A stretch of 42,856 nucleotides of DNA. Source: Paenilisteria portnoyi. Lineage in GTDB: Bacteria > Bacillota > Bacilli > Lactobacillales > Listeriaceae. The stretch covers positions 1 through 42,856 of the forward strand of contig NZ_JAASTT010000026.1 of assembly GCF_014322795.1 (NCBI RefSeq), in the 5' to 3' direction. Positions 34,211 to 42,840 of the stretch are shown here, piece after piece (position 1 is the stretch's first letter; each line of letters opens with the position of its first letter). Below the pieces are notes generated by a model that made no database searches, was not told the origin of the DNA, and saw nothing but the letters and a program-made list of their open reading frames with translations. A program made the position numbers and the translations under genes.

Positions 34211-34239
34211 TTGCAATTGGGGTTGGTTTGTGATAAATT
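34211..34239 (+). promoter_or_regulatory. Promoter of rpmB
   Basis: TTGCAA (34211-34216) and TAAATT (34234-34239) with a 17-bp spacer and a TG element. The ~90-nt leader contains AAAAAGCT (34258-34266) and AGCTTTTTT (34292-34300) that can pair into a terminator-like hairpin just before the ribosome site, so attenuation is possible. Confidence 0.6.
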
Positions 34240-34332
34240 ATTGTAGTATATGAAAAACAAAAAGCTATTTTTATGCGATAGATGGGTAATTAGCAGCTTT
34301 TTTGAAGTAGCTCTGTAAGGAGGGAAATAACG

Positions 34333-34521
34333 ATGGCAAAAGTATGCGTAATCACAGGTCGTAAAACTCGTTCGGGTAACAAACGTTCCCACGCGATGAA
34401 CGCAAGCAAACGTACTTGGAAAGCAAACTTACAAAAAGTTCGTATCTTAGTAAACGGCAAACCTAAAAAAGTTTGGGTTTCAGCTCGTGCGCTTAAGTCC
34501 GGTAAAGTTGAACGTGTTTAA
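34333..34521 (+). CDS. rpmB: 50S ribosomal protein L28
   Basis: 62 aa: [36 protein letters not shown] and [14 protein letters not shown] are diagnostic of L28. Only the first cysteine of the zinc-ribbon positions is seen, so it is a C-minus type. Stands opposite in direction to its neighbours, as it does relative to yloU in other Listeria and Bacillus. GGAGGG precedes the ATG by 7 nt. Confidence 0.97.
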   Translation: MAKVCVITGRKTRSGNKRSHAMNASKRTWKANLQKVRILVNGKPKKVWVSARALKSGKVERV

Positions 34522-34532
34522 TCAGAAAATGG

Positions 34533-34563
34533 ATGCAGGGTCTTCGGATCGCTGCATTTTTTC
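34533..34563 (+). terminator. Terminator of rpmB
   Basis: ATGCAG (34533-34538) pairs with CTGCAT (34552-34557); an inner GTC-TTCG-GAT stem and a T-run follow. Confidence 0.85.
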
Positions 34564-34574
34564 TTTGACCAAAA

Positions 34575-34627
34575 ATATAAAAGTAGTGTTTCCATCAAAA
34601 TTATCAACGGAAACACTACTTTTATAT
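34575..34627. terminator. Terminator of the araBDA operon
   Basis: Perfect 19-bp arms (34575-34593 and 34609-34627) with a 15-nt loop and AT-rich outer ends, two bases beyond the araA stop. Together with the rpmB terminator it insulates the convergent pair. Confidence 0.85.
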
Positions 34628-34628
34628 A

Positions 34629-36053
34629 CTACTTAATCACAGTTGTCTCTAGCCCAACTAATTTGGCCCAGGTTAGAATTTGGTCGGTTGTTAAATCTAG
34701 CGAAACGACCGTGTGATGTCCACCACCAGCTTCAATCCACGCATGGACGCCTTCATGGAATCCTGGTTTTACTTCCCATAAAACGCGTGCTACCGGTAAA
34801 TTTGGCGCTGCTTCGGTCGGCTCAAATGCGGATACTTCATTAATCAACAACTTATAATGCGTGCCGAAATCCGCCATGGAAACCACGACACCCTCCCCAG
34901 CTTTCCCATCAAAAACAAGTCGTGCTGGGTCTTCACGATCGCCCATTGAAAGCGGCGAAACGACAATTTTTGGCTTGTTAGCAGCGAGTGTTGGATCTAC
35001 TTCCATCATGTGCGATTGCAAAATAGCTTCTTTCCCAGCTGCCAGTTCGTACGTATAATCTTCCATAAATCCTGTATTTTTATTATGGGCCATTACCTTC
35101 ATCAAACGGTCAATCGCGGCTGTCTTCCAGTCACCCTCACCAGCAAAACCATATCCTTCCGCCATCAAACGTTGTACGGCAAGTCCGGGTAGTTGCTTCA
35201 TACCATAAAGATCTTCAAAATTGGAGGTGAAGCCATTATACTCCCCTTGCTCAAGGAAACGACGGATGCCAATTTCTTGGCGCGCTTGTACTTTGACGTG
35301 CGCTTCCCATGTTTGTTGGTCATAGTCGCCATATTCAAAATCATATAGTTCCTTGTATTCGCTAAACAAAGCATCTACTTCTTCATCAGTTACAGCATCA
35401 ATAACTTGAACTAAATCACCAATTCCAAAATAATCGACAACCCAGCCGAACTGGATTTGCGCTTCTACTTTGTCGCCTTCTGTTACGCCAACATTTCGCA
35501 TATTATCCCCGAAGCGCGCGATTTTAATATGATAACTTTCCTCGTAAGCGACTGCTACATCCATCCAGTCAGCAATCTCTGACATGACGTGTTCTGTTTG
35601 CCAAAAGCCGACTACAATTTTATTTTGTTTGCCAAGACGCGCGTTAATAAAACCGTATTCACGATCGCCATGTGCGGATTGATTCAAGTTCATGAAGTCC
35701 ATATCGATCGTTTTCCACGGAATACTTTCATTAAACTGCGTTGCTAAATGAAGCAATGGTTTTTGCAGCAATTTCGTGCCTCGAATCCACATTTTAGCTG
35801 GCGAGAATGTATGCATCCATGTGATAACACCGGCAACTTTATCTTGATAATTGACTTCTTTCATGATTTTTGTAATGGTATCTGCGGTAACTGCGAGCTC
35901 TTTTAAAACGATTGGATACGGCAGGTTCCCACTCTTATTCAGCGCGTCGACCATTTCTTCTGCGTCTTGTTTTACGCTTTTTAGTGCCTCTTCCCCGTAC
36001 AAATGTTGCGATCCAACCACAAACCAGAATTCTTTTTCAGCTATTTTTAACAT
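34629..36053 (-). CDS. araA: L-arabinose isomerase
   Basis: 474 aa, standard length. Signatures: [115 protein letters not shown] and [13 protein letters not shown], with the metal-binding Glu and His residues kept. Converts L-arabinose to L-ribulose, needing Mn. Third gene of araB-araD-araA, 17 nt behind araD. Confidence 0.98.
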   Translation of the reverse strand: MLKIAEKEFWFVVGSQHLYGEEALKSVKQDAEEMVDALNKSGNLPYPIVLKELAVTADTITKIMKEVNYQDKVAGVITWMHTFSPAKMWIRGTKLLQKPLLHLATQFNESIPWKTIDMDFMNLNQSAHGDREYGFINARLGKQNKIVVGFWQTEHVMSEIADWMDVAVAYEESYHIKIARFGDNMRNVGVTEGDKVEAQIQFGWVVDYFGIGDLVQVIDAVTDEEVDALFSEYKELYDFEYGDYDQQTWEAHVKVQARQEIGIRRFLEQGEYNGFTSNFEDLYGMKQLPGLAVQRLMAEGYGFAGEGDWKTAAIDRLMKVMAHNKNTGFMEDYTYELAAGKEAILQSHMMEVDPTLAANKPKIVVSPLSMGDREDPARLVFDGKAGEGVVVSMADFGTHYKLLINEVSAFEPTEAAPNLPVARVLWEVKPGFHEGVHAWIEAGGGHHTVVSLDLTTDQILTWAKLVGLETTVIK

Positions 36054-36070
36054 TTTTAATTCAGCTCCTT

Positions 36071-36769
36071 TTATTTTCCTTGCCCATAATAGGCGTTTTT
36101 TCCGTGTTTTCTTAAATAATGTTTATCAAGCACCCGCTTTGGAAGCTCTTCTGCATAACTATTTAGTTGTCGCGTATAAAAATTCATCTTACAAACTTCA
36201 TCTAAAACGACCGCATTCATCACGGCATTCGCTGCATCTTTGCCCCACGTAAACGGCCCGTGCCCGTGAAGCAACACGCCTGGTACATCGTTTGGATCAA
36301 TGACTCGCTCTTGAAACGTTTCTACAATGACATTCCCAGTTTCATGCTCATACCCCGCATCAATTTCCTCTTGCGTTAAAACTCGTGCACAAGGAACGGA
36401 GCCGAAAAATGTATCCGCATGTGTCGTTCCCATCGCTGGGACATCGAGCCCTGCCTGTGCCCAAATGGTTGCCCACGTCGAATGTGTATGCACGATACCA
36501 CCGATTTCCGGGAAATTTTTATAAAGCACCGCATGCGTCGGCGTATCGGACGATGGGTTCAAATCGCCCTCCACAACACGATTATCCAAATCAACAACAA
36601 CCATATCGGAGGCTTTCATCTCTGCATAGCCAACACCGCTCGGCTTAATGACAAAACATTGTGATTCCCGGTCAAAAGCGCTCACATTGCCCCACGTATA
36701 TTTAATAAGACCACGTTCTGGTAATTCCAAATTGGCTCTAAAAACCTCTTCTTTCAGTTCTTCTAACAT
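36071..36769 (-). CDS. araD: L-ribulose-5-phosphate 4-epimerase
   Basis: 232 aa, class II aldolase family: [51 protein letters not shown] (zinc ligands HTH), GTTHADTF and [16 protein letters not shown] are the AraD-type motifs. Converts L-ribulose 5-phosphate to D-xylulose 5-phosphate for the pentose phosphate pathway. Start [10 protein letters not shown]; 16 nt behind araB. Confidence 0.96.
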   Translation of the reverse strand: MLEELKEEVFRANLELPERGLIKYTWGNVSAFDRESQCFVIKPSGVGYAEMKASDMVVVDLDNRVVEGDLNPSSDTPTHAVLYKNFPEIGGIVHTHSTWATIWAQAGLDVPAMGTTHADTFFGSVPCARVLTQEEIDAGYEHETGNVIVETFQERVIDPNDVPGVLLHGHGPFTWGKDAANAVMNAVVLDEVCKMNFYTRQLNSYAEELPKRVLDKHYLRKHGKNAYYGQGK

Positions 36770-36785
36770 CGAAAATGCCTCCTGC

Positions 36786-38393
36786 CTATATCAATTTTTC
36801 AATCGCTTCGTTTTCAATGGATAGCCCCGCACGGTAACGTTCCAAAAATACGTCATAGCCTGCCATCTCATCTTCCGTCGGCGCAAGCGTCACACCTTGA
36901 TCATCTCCAAATACTCGTTCCGCCAAAAATGCATCCAACGTTTCACCAGAGCTAAATTTCATATACGAAGCGAGCAACGCAATACCCCATGCACCGCCTT
37001 CACTTGCTGTATCCATCACAGTAATCGGTGTCTGCATCGCGGCCGCAAGTATGCGCTGACCAACCTCAGGCGTTTTAAAAATTCCACCATGCCCAACTAA
37101 TGAATCAATTTGAATGTCCTCTTGTTTTAAAATATCTAGCCCTATTCGCATCGCACCGAATGCACTGGCAAGATGCAGCCGCATAAAGTTCGCCAAATTG
37201 AATCGACTGTCTGGCGAGTGAACGAATAACGGTCTACCTTCATTCATTCTCGTAATATTTTCACCAGAATAGTATCCGTAAGACAGCAACCCGCCACAAT
37301 CCGAATCACCATGCAGCGCTTCTTTTAACAACACGGAAAACAACTTGTCTCTGCTAAGTTCAAAGCCCAGCGTCTCTGTCACTTCTTGGAATAGACCCAT
37401 CCATGCATTTATATCCGACGAGCAATTATTCGCGTGCACCATTCCAACGAGATTCCCAGATGGCGTGCTCACCAAATCAATCTCCGGATACACCGCTTGG
37501 AGCTCTTTTTCTAGTACAATCATCGCAAAAGCAGACGTTCCAACCGACACGTTACCCGTTCGTTTCGCCACGCTATTCGTCGCAACCATGCCCGTTCCCG
37601 CATCTCCTTCTGGCGGACAAATCGAAATCCCCGGCTGCAAATTACCAGTTGGATCAAGCAAATAAGCCCCTTCTTGCGTCAACTTACCAGCTTCATCCCC
37701 AGCAAGGAATACATGAGGTAACATCGCATTCAAATCGAGCGTAATGCCCTCCACGTCCGCTAACTGTTCAAAAATCGCAACCATTTTCTGATTGTACGTT
37801 TTCGTCTCCATATCAATCGGAAACATCCCTGAAGCATCTCCTACTCCGATGTTTTTCTCACCAGTCAATTGCCAATGTATGTAACCGGCAAGCGTCGTTA
37901 AATAATCGATTTGCCCAACATGCGTTTCCTTATTCAAAATAGCTTGGTATAAATGCGCTATACTCCACCGTTGCGGAATGTTGTAATTAAAATGCTCCGT
38001 CAATTTCCGCTCCGCTTCTCCCGTCATCGTGTTGCGCCACGTCCGGAATGGAACTAACAATTGCTTGTCCGCGTCAAAAGCCATGTAACCGTGCATCATC
38101 GCACTAAACCCAATCGCCCCCACGGATGAAAGCGTCTCACCATATTTCTCAAAAACTTCAGATGCTAGCTTGCGATAACTCATTCGTAAGCCCTTCCAAA
38201 TAGAATCTAGCGAATAGGTCCAAACACCATTTTCCAATTGGTTCTCCCATTCATAACTTCCAGTGGCAACCGCGCTAAAGGTAGAATCCATCAAGACTGC
38301 CTTAATTCGCGTCGATCCAAATTCAATGCCTAAAGATGTACGGCCATCAATAATATCTAACATCTCTCTAGCTTTCACTTCTTCTGTAATCAT
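36786..38393 (-). CDS. araB: L-ribulokinase, FGGY family
   Basis: 535 aa, FGGY carbohydrate kinase. N-terminal ATPase fold [16 protein letters not shown], sugar-side motifs [11 protein letters not shown] and HLYQAILN, phosphate 2 loop [10 protein letters not shown], and C-terminal [18 protein letters not shown] and [10 protein letters not shown]. Placement between AraR boxes and araD/araA makes ribulokinase the clear call rather than xylulokinase. AAGGAGG 7 nt before ATG 38393. First gene of the operon. Confidence 0.92.
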   Translation of the reverse strand: MITEEVKAREMLDIIDGRTSLGIEFGSTRIKAVLMDSTFSAVATGSYEWENQLENGVWTYSLDSIWKGLRMSYRKLASEVFEKYGETLSSVGAIGFSAMMHGYMAFDADKQLLVPFRTWRNTMTGEAERKLTEHFNYNIPQRWSIAHLYQAILNKETHVGQIDYLTTLAGYIHWQLTGEKNIGVGDASGMFPIDMETKTYNQKMVAIFEQLADVEGITLDLNAMLPHVFLAGDEAGKLTQEGAYLLDPTGNLQPGISICPPEGDAGTGMVATNSVAKRTGNVSVGTSAFAMIVLEKELQAVYPEIDLVSTPSGNLVGMVHANNCSSDINAWMGLFQEVTETLGFELSRDKLFSVLLKEALHGDSDCGGLLSYGYYSGENITRMNEGRPLFVHSPDSRFNLANFMRLHLASAFGAMRIGLDILKQEDIQIDSLVGHGGIFKTPEVGQRILAAAMQTPITVMDTASEGGAWGIALLASYMKFSSGETLDAFLAERVFGDDQGVTLAPTEDEMAGYDVFLERYRAGLSIENEAIEKLI

Positions 38394-38432
38394 TTAAAAA
38401 CCTCCTTAAAACGTAGTCTAATCCATGATTTT

Positions 38433-38446
38433 TAGTAACGCTTACA
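38433..38446 (-). promoter_or_regulatory. cre-like site at the araB promoter
   Basis: TGTAAGCGTTACTA on the minus strand matches 12 of 14 positions of the catabolite-response consensus TGWAANCGNTNWCA. It lies just downstream of the -10 over the expected start, a position where CcpA would repress. Confidence 0.55.
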
Positions 38447-38451
38447 CACTA

Positions 38452-38480
38452 AATTTAACTCTTTTGTACGTACATGTCAA
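38452..38480 (-). promoter_or_regulatory. Promoter of araB-araD-araA
   Basis: Consensus TTGACA (38475-38480) and TAAATT (38452-38457), 17-bp spacer, minus strand. Confidence 0.8.
38462..38477. promoter_or_regulatory. AraR operator 1 (araB side)
   Basis: TTTTGTACGTACATGT keeps the TGTACGTACA core of the AraR box ATTTGTACGTACAAAT. It fills the spacer and touches the -35 of the araB promoter. Confidence 0.85.
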
Positions 38481-38510
38481 CAAGTAAATTTAAAAAAACA
38501 ATAAAATCAC

Positions 38511-38539
38511 TTGATATGTACGAACAAATATTGTAGAAT
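38511..38539 (+). promoter_or_regulatory. Promoter of the sugar transporter gene
   Basis: TTGATA (38511-38516) and TAGAAT (38534-38539), 17-bp spacer, plus strand. Confidence 0.75.
38514..38529. promoter_or_regulatory. AraR operator 2 (transporter side)
   Basis: ATATGTACGAACAAAT, close to the AraR consensus, lies between -35 and -10 of the transporter promoter. It is 52 bp centre to centre from operator 1, about five helical turns, which suits cooperative binding with a loop. Confidence 0.85.
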
Positions 38540-38552
38540 GAAAATGCTTACA
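38539..38552 (+). promoter_or_regulatory. cre-like site at the transporter promoter
   Basis: TGAAAATGCTTACA matches 13 of 14 consensus positions (one C to T change in the central CG). It overlaps the expected start of transcription. Confidence 0.65.
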
Positions 38553-38608
38553 TAAAACGTAATCCATTTATTTTAAAACTATGATGAAAAGAAGGGGTTG
38601 AACGCAAC

Positions 38609-40000
38609 ATGAAAAAAGAAAAGAAAATTTCCGCATCTTTTATTTACTTTTTTGGCGCTTTTGGAGGAATCTTATTTGGCTACGATATCGGGGTAATGAC
38701 TGGAGCACTTCCATTTCTACAAGATGACTGGAATCTCACTGGGCATGCCGGACTAATAGGTTGGATCACTTCCGCGGTCATGCTAGGAGCCATATTTGGT
38801 GGCGCAATGGCAGGAATACTATCTGACAGACTAGGACGACGCAAGATGATTTTAATTTCAGCTGTTATTTTTGTCATTGGATCTATTCTATGTGGAATCG
38901 CTCCTCATAATGGCGTATATTACTTAATTGGGGCCAGAGTTCTGCTTGGATTAGCGGTTGGAGCTGCGTCTGCACTCGTTCCTTCTTATATGTCTGAAAT
39001 GGCGCCGGCAAAACTACGTGGACGTTTGTCAGGAATAAACCAAGTGATGATAGTTTCAGGAATGCTTCTTTCGTACATCATCGACTTCCTTCTAAAAGGA
39101 CTACCTGAAATGTGGGCTTGGCGCTTGATGCTTGGATTGGCAGCGATTCCAGCAATCATTCTTTTCTTCGGCGTCATGGCGCTTCCCGAATCACCACGTT
39201 TCCTTGTGAAATCTAAAAAATTGGACGAAGCTCGTAAAGTTCTTGGTTATATTCGCAAACCAGCAGAGGTGGACCAAGAGCTAGATCAAATCATCAAAAC
39301 TGCTCAACAAGAGGAGAAAATAGCGCACACAACCACTTGGGGAACACTCCTCACCGGTCGTTACCGTGCACTTGTTTTCGCTGGAATTGGCGTTGCTGCT
39401 TTCCAACAATTTCAAGGAGCCAATGCTATTTTTTACTACATTCCATTAATCGTTGAAAAAGCAACGGGACATTCTGCCAGTGAAGCACTTATGTGGCCGA
39501 TTATTCAAGGGGTTATTCTTGTTATTGGTGCACTTTTCTTCTTAGTCATTGCAGACAAATTTAACCGCCGAACCTTATTGACTGTTGGTGGAGCCGTGAT
39601 GGGGCTTTCCTTCATCTTGCCAGCCATTATCAATACGTTTGTAAAATCCGACGCCAGCCCTATGATTATGCTCGTTTTCCTTTGTGTTTATGTAGCTTTC
39701 TATTCTTGTACGTGGGCACCATTAACCTGGGTAATCGTCGGTGAAATTTTCCCACTTGCGATTCGCGGTCGTGCGTCTGGGCTAGCCTCCTCCTTCAACT
39801 GGATTGGCTCTTTCCTTGTTGGGCTACTTTTCCCAATTATGACAGCGTATATGCCGCAAGAACTCGTATTCGCCATTTTTGGAATTATATGTTTCCTAGG
39901 CGTATTATTCATCCGTTTCTTCGTTCCCGAAACACGTGGACGTACACTGGAAGAAATTGAACAAGATGGTAAACAGATTGCCAAAGAAGTTCGAGTATAA
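38609..40000 (+). CDS. MFS sugar:proton symporter, probable L-arabinose importer
   Basis: 463 aa with 12 predicted membrane helices and all sugar-porter signatures: FGYDIGVMTGALPFL, SDRLGRRKMI, VPSYMSEMAPAKLRGRL, PESPRFLVKSKK, QQFQGANAIFYYIP, DKFNRRTLL and PETRGRTLEEIE. Belongs to the AraE/XylE/IolT group. AraR boxes upstream and divergence from araB make L-arabinose the likely substrate; D-xylose or related pentoses cannot be excluded from sequence. AAGGGG is the likely ribosome site about 10 nt before the ATG. Confidence 0.9.
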   Translation: MKKEKKISASFIYFFGAFGGILFGYDIGVMTGALPFLQDDWNLTGHAGLIGWITSAVMLGAIFGGAMAGILSDRLGRRKMILISAVIFVIGSILCGIAPHNGVYYLIGARVLLGLAVGAASALVPSYMSEMAPAKLRGRLSGINQVMIVSGMLLSYIIDFLLKGLPEMWAWRLMLGLAAIPAIILFFGVMALPESPRFLVKSKKLDEARKVLGYIRKPAEVDQELDQIIKTAQQEEKIAHTTTWGTLLTGRYRALVFAGIGVAAFQQFQGANAIFYYIPLIVEKATGHSASEALMWPIIQGVILVIGALFFLVIADKFNRRTLLTVGGAVMGLSFILPAIINTFVKSDASPMIMLVFLCVYVAFYSCTWAPLTWVIVGEIFPLAIRGRASGLASSFNWIGSFLVGLLFPIMTAYMPQELVFAIFGIICFLGVLFIRFFVPETRGRTLEEIEQDGKQIAKEVRV

Positions 40001-40007
40001 AAAAAGA

Positions 40008-40051
40008 CAGGTACTGTTGTTCATCCACATTTGGATTTGCAACAGTACCTG
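40008..40051. terminator. Bidirectional terminator, transporter / araR
   Basis: CAGGTACTGTTG (40008-40019) and CAACAGTACCTG (40040-40051) pair perfectly over 12 bp, with an A-run before and TTTT after. Confidence 0.9.
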
Positions 40052-40054
40052 GTT

Positions 40055-41137
40055 TTATATTTTCTTAACCGAGTCCCTCTCAATGAGTACTGGTTTGTAG
40101 CAAATATTTTTCTCTGGGATTCCCGTCTCAATTGTGCGCACGATCCAATTAGCCGCATCTTTTCCCATCTCTTCCTTAGGATGACTTAGCGTCGTTAGCT
40201 TAACGCTACCAAGTCGACTCAATGACGAATCATCATTCCCAATAATCGAGAAATCAGCTGGAATTTTGTAGTCTCTCTCCATCAATTCCGTGGCAAGCAA
40301 ATTCGCAATTTGATCATTATAGCAAACAATTCCCGTCACATCTTTTTGACCAAGTCGCTCTAAAATTTGATGGATGACCTGCGTCCGCGTTTCTGTCGTA
40401 TACGTAATAACATCACCTTCTGAAAATTGGATTTCATAGGCCTCACAAGCTTCGATAAAACCCTTTAAGCGATATTTCCCTTGTAAATCGTCGGTTTTCG
40501 TGACAAAAAGAAGTTTTTTATGTTGCTTCTTAATCAGGAATTCTGTCGACAAATATCCCACTGAAACATCATCCACACAAATATACGGGGTATTTAATTC
40601 CTCGTAGCGCGCATTAATCATGACAATTGGAATTCCCCGTTCGCGTAAACTAACATACAACGCTAAATTCGGGTTATACAACGCACTTTTCGTCGGCTCA
40701 ACAATGAGACCATCCACACCTTGATCAATCATCTTTTGCAGGCACTCTTTTTCGGCTGCGTAATCATTGTTCGTACTCGCTAGCAATAAGGAATAATTTT
40801 CACTGCGCAGCGATTGTTCGATACCGCGGATGATTGACGGGAAAATATAATCGGATAAATACGTCGTAATAACGCCGATTGTTTTATGCTCGCTTTTCTT
40901 TCTATTTGTCTGTTCCGCTTTATAGTGGTTGTCTACGTAGGTGCCTGAGCCTTTTTCTTTGCGCAATAACCCTTCGTTAACAAGTACTGCAATGGCCTGA
41001 CGAACCGTATGGCGGCTCACTCCATAGTCTTTTTGAAGTTTCAATTCAGGCGGAATCGCCGTATCTTGAGGATAGTCTCCCGATAAGATTTTTATACGTA
41101 TATCTTCCGCAATAACTTGGTATTTCGATTGATTCAT
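40055..41137 (-). CDS. araR: AraR, GntR/LacI-type repressor of arabinose genes
   Basis: 360 aa. N-terminal GntR-type winged helix (MNQSKYQVIAEDIRIKIL, LQKDYGVSRHTVRQAIAVLV, LRKEKGSGTYV) joined to a LacI-type sugar-binding domain (TIGVITTYLSDYIFPSIIRG, GVDGLIVEP, FLIKKQHKKLLFVTK, GNDDSSLSRLG), the hybrid build of B. subtilis AraR. Arabinose binding would free the operators at 38462-38529. The start at 41137 has AAAGGA 8 nt upstream; a longer TTG-started frame is less likely. TGTTATACA upstream is a possible extended -10; no good AraR box is seen there. Confidence 0.95.
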   Translation of the reverse strand: MNQSKYQVIAEDIRIKILSGDYPQDTAIPPELKLQKDYGVSRHTVRQAIAVLVNEGLLRKEKGSGTYVDNHYKAEQTNRKKSEHKTIGVITTYLSDYIFPSIIRGIEQSLRSENYSLLLASTNNDYAAEKECLQKMIDQGVDGLIVEPTKSALYNPNLALYVSLRERGIPIVMINARYEELNTPYICVDDVSVGYLSTEFLIKKQHKKLLFVTKTDDLQGKYRLKGFIEACEAYEIQFSEGDVITYTTETRTQVIHQILERLGQKDVTGIVCYNDQIANLLATELMERDYKIPADFSIIGNDDSSLSRLGSVKLTTLSHPKEEMGKDAANWIVRTIETGIPEKNICYKPVLIERDSVKKI

Positions 41138-41192
41138 ACATCTGTTCCTTTCCGCACCCAAACAGTTGGCTTTATGTATAACAAAGAAAATC

Positions 41193-41224
41193 GGAATCTA
41201 ACACTGTGTACTTTGCTAGATTCC
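41193..41224 (-). terminator. Terminator of the thiN operon
   Basis: GGAATCTA (41193-41200) and TAGATTCC (41217-41224) pair perfectly; the minus-strand tail is GATTTTCTTTG, only a modest T-run. Confidence 0.6.
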
Positions 41225-41230
41225 AGTTTT

Positions 41231-41734
41231 CTATATCCGCATAAAATTAGCGCCGCGCTCGAAAATTCGAATATCATCGCCGGTTCCTTTGCCAATCTTA
41301 TTGTAAATTTCTTTTTCGGTCAGGTTTGTCCCTTTTGTATGCCACGGAGTTAGTGCCATCAGTTGCCAAGTGTTGTCCACCTTTTGCAATGTTAACTCTA
41401 ATTTTTCAGGCTTTTCTTTATCAATGAATGTGAATAAATAATAAATCGTATCTTTTTGGTAGTATGCGCCGTACAAGTAGTCGTTTTCCTTTTGCACCTC
41501 TTGATACGAGCTTTGGTAGGTTGGCAAGTCCAATTTTTGAGTCACCACTGTATTTTTTTGCACACTTACTGCATCTTTATTGAAAATGGCTTCGATTGTC
41601 TGCGTTGCTAGTTCGTCTGCTGCTTTATCAGGACTCACGCTTTTGTTGTCATTCAAGCCATTTGGAGCAGTGGAACAGGCGAAAAGTCCGAGAAGCAAGC
41701 AACTAAAAAGCAAGATTAGTAAACTTTTTCTCAT
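41231..41734 (-). CDS. Putative lipoprotein
   Basis: 167 aa from ATG 41734 (MRKSLLILLFSCLLLGLFAC), a lipoprotein signal peptide with lipobox LFAC-S, Cys at residue 20. The mature part (APNGLNDNKSVSPDKAADEL, FNKDAVSVQKNTVVTQKLDL, YYLFTFIDKEKPEKLELTLQ, NTWQLMALTPW) has the look of a small NTF2-like or DUF-type extracytoplasmic domain. The ATG shares one base with the stop of the preceding membrane protein gene (TGATG). Function unknown. Confidence 0.75.
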   Translation of the reverse strand: MRKSLLILLFSCLLLGLFACSTAPNGLNDNKSVSPDKAADELATQTIEAIFNKDAVSVQKNTVVTQKLDLPTYQSSYQEVQKENDYLYGAYYQKDTIYYLFTFIDKEKPEKLELTLQKVDNTWQLMALTPWHTKGTNLTEKEIYNKIGKGTGDDIRIFERGANFMRI

Positions 41735-42093
41735 CAGCGCTCGCCTTTTTCTAGTTTGTCTACATTTGACACGATGACGCCACCGATAAGAATAGCGATC
41801 CCTGGAAAAGGATTGACAAATATAGCGCATGCAATCCCAGTGATAGTTAGCGTCAAGCCCGCTTTATAGTAGCTTTTTTTGATTAGGAAAACAAGTCCAA
41901 TCACCGCAATAATCATGAAGAAAATACCAATATAGGTCATGCTCATCAAGGCATTATATAACGGATTTGTGCTACTTTTTCCGAGATTAATAAAGGTAGA
42001 AATTTGTACAAGAACGCTTAAAACGAGTCCAATAATCGTAACAATCAGGGCTATTTTAGATCTTTTTTCGATTAAAGCTGTATTATCTTTCAT
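41734..42093 (-). CDS. Small membrane protein (DUF4064-like)
   Basis: 119 aa, start MKDNTALIEKRSK at 42093 with AGGAG 7 nt upstream; a longer frame would overlap thiN. Three or four hydrophobic segments (about residues 15-36, 52-72, 79-95, 97-110) and a charged tail VDKLEKGER. Resembles DUF4064-type small envelope proteins by layout only. Lies between thiN and the lipoprotein gene in one operon. Confidence 0.65.
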   Translation of the reverse strand: MKDNTALIEKRSKIALIVTIIGLVLSVLVQISTFINLGKSSTNPLYNALMSMTYIGIFFMIIAVIGLVFLIKKSYYKAGLTLTITGIACAIFVNPFPGIAILIGGVIVSNVDKLEKGER

Positions 42094-42106
42094 TGCGATA
42101 CTCCTT

Positions 42107-42745
42107 CTAGTCATTACTTTGGATAAACAAGATTAAACCTGTTTGGAATGAAAATGTGCCTTGTTCCCCGATGAATTCATTGCTGGATAGTGCAGCTCCG
42201 AACGGGTAATTGGCTTCTGTTAGTGGATATTTAAAGCCTTTTAATGTGAGTTTTGTCACGTCTGCCATTGTTGTAAAGGCGACGTATTTTTTGTCTGGCA
42301 TTCGGGAAACGGTGTATTCACCTGGTTTGTACATTTTGATATAGTTGTAGCGATCGATTAGCTCGATTTTTGAGATGACATCTAGAAACCGGGGCTGCAT
42401 AAGCATCATAATGTTAGCGAGCAAGTGATCAAGACGACCGCCTGTTGCGCCAAAAATGCGAATGAGATCTGGTTTTTGCGACAACGCCCACTGGAGGCCA
42501 ATTTCAGTATCTGTTTCATCTTTTTCAGCTGGAAATTCGGTAACTTCTGTGATTGTTTTTAGGTGGGATAATTCTGGTTTGGACAGAGAATCGAAGTCGC
42601 CCATCGCGATTATTGGCGTGATGCCACGGTCTGTTAGGCGGATGGCGCCACGATCGACGCCGATCCATGGAATTTTTTTGTCGTATTTCGATATATCAGG
42701 GAGTTCCGACTCTGGACCTCCGACCATGATATGTAAGGTTTTCAT
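42107..42745 (-). CDS. thiN: Thiamine pyrophosphokinase
   Basis: 212 aa. Catalytic-domain motifs GVDRGAIRLTDRGITP, AMGDFDS, FPAEKDETDTEIGLQWAL, RIFGATGGRLDHLLANIMML and the C-terminal thiamine-binding part with GFKYPL and SNEFIGEQGTFSF are all present. Makes thiamine diphosphate from thiamine and ATP. The position near rpmB is the usual one, but here the arabinose locus lies between them. Confidence 0.96.
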   Translation of the reverse strand: MKTLHIMVGGPESELPDISKYDKKIPWIGVDRGAIRLTDRGITPIIAMGDFDSLSKPELSHLKTITEVTEFPAEKDETDTEIGLQWALSQKPDLIRIFGATGGRLDHLLANIMMLMQPRFLDVISKIELIDRYNYIKMYKPGEYTVSRMPDKKYVAFTTMADVTKLTLKGFKYPLTEANYPFGAALSSNEFIGEQGTFSFQTGLILFIQSND

Positions 42746-42777
42746 TGGATTTATCTCCCCTCTCCTTGATTAGTGGC

Positions 42778-42840
42778 TTAATATGCAGTGGAATGCAATG
42801 AGACTGCCTTCCTTTTGGCTAGAACTTCGGAAACTGGAGC
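42778..42840 (-). repeat. Module beta of the composite repeat family (copy D)
   Basis: ATATGCAGTGGAATGCAATG and ACTGCCTTCCTTTTGGCTA reproduce, in reverse, module beta found at 16659-16728, 17022-17090 and 33751-33792. It starts about 32 nt upstream of the thiN start and continues to the window end, so the element is probably longer. Confidence 0.85.

Noticed and set aside
41162-41230. AraR box for autoregulation of araR
   Set aside because: TTTATGTATAACAAAG is only loosely similar to the consensus and lacks the TGTACG core.
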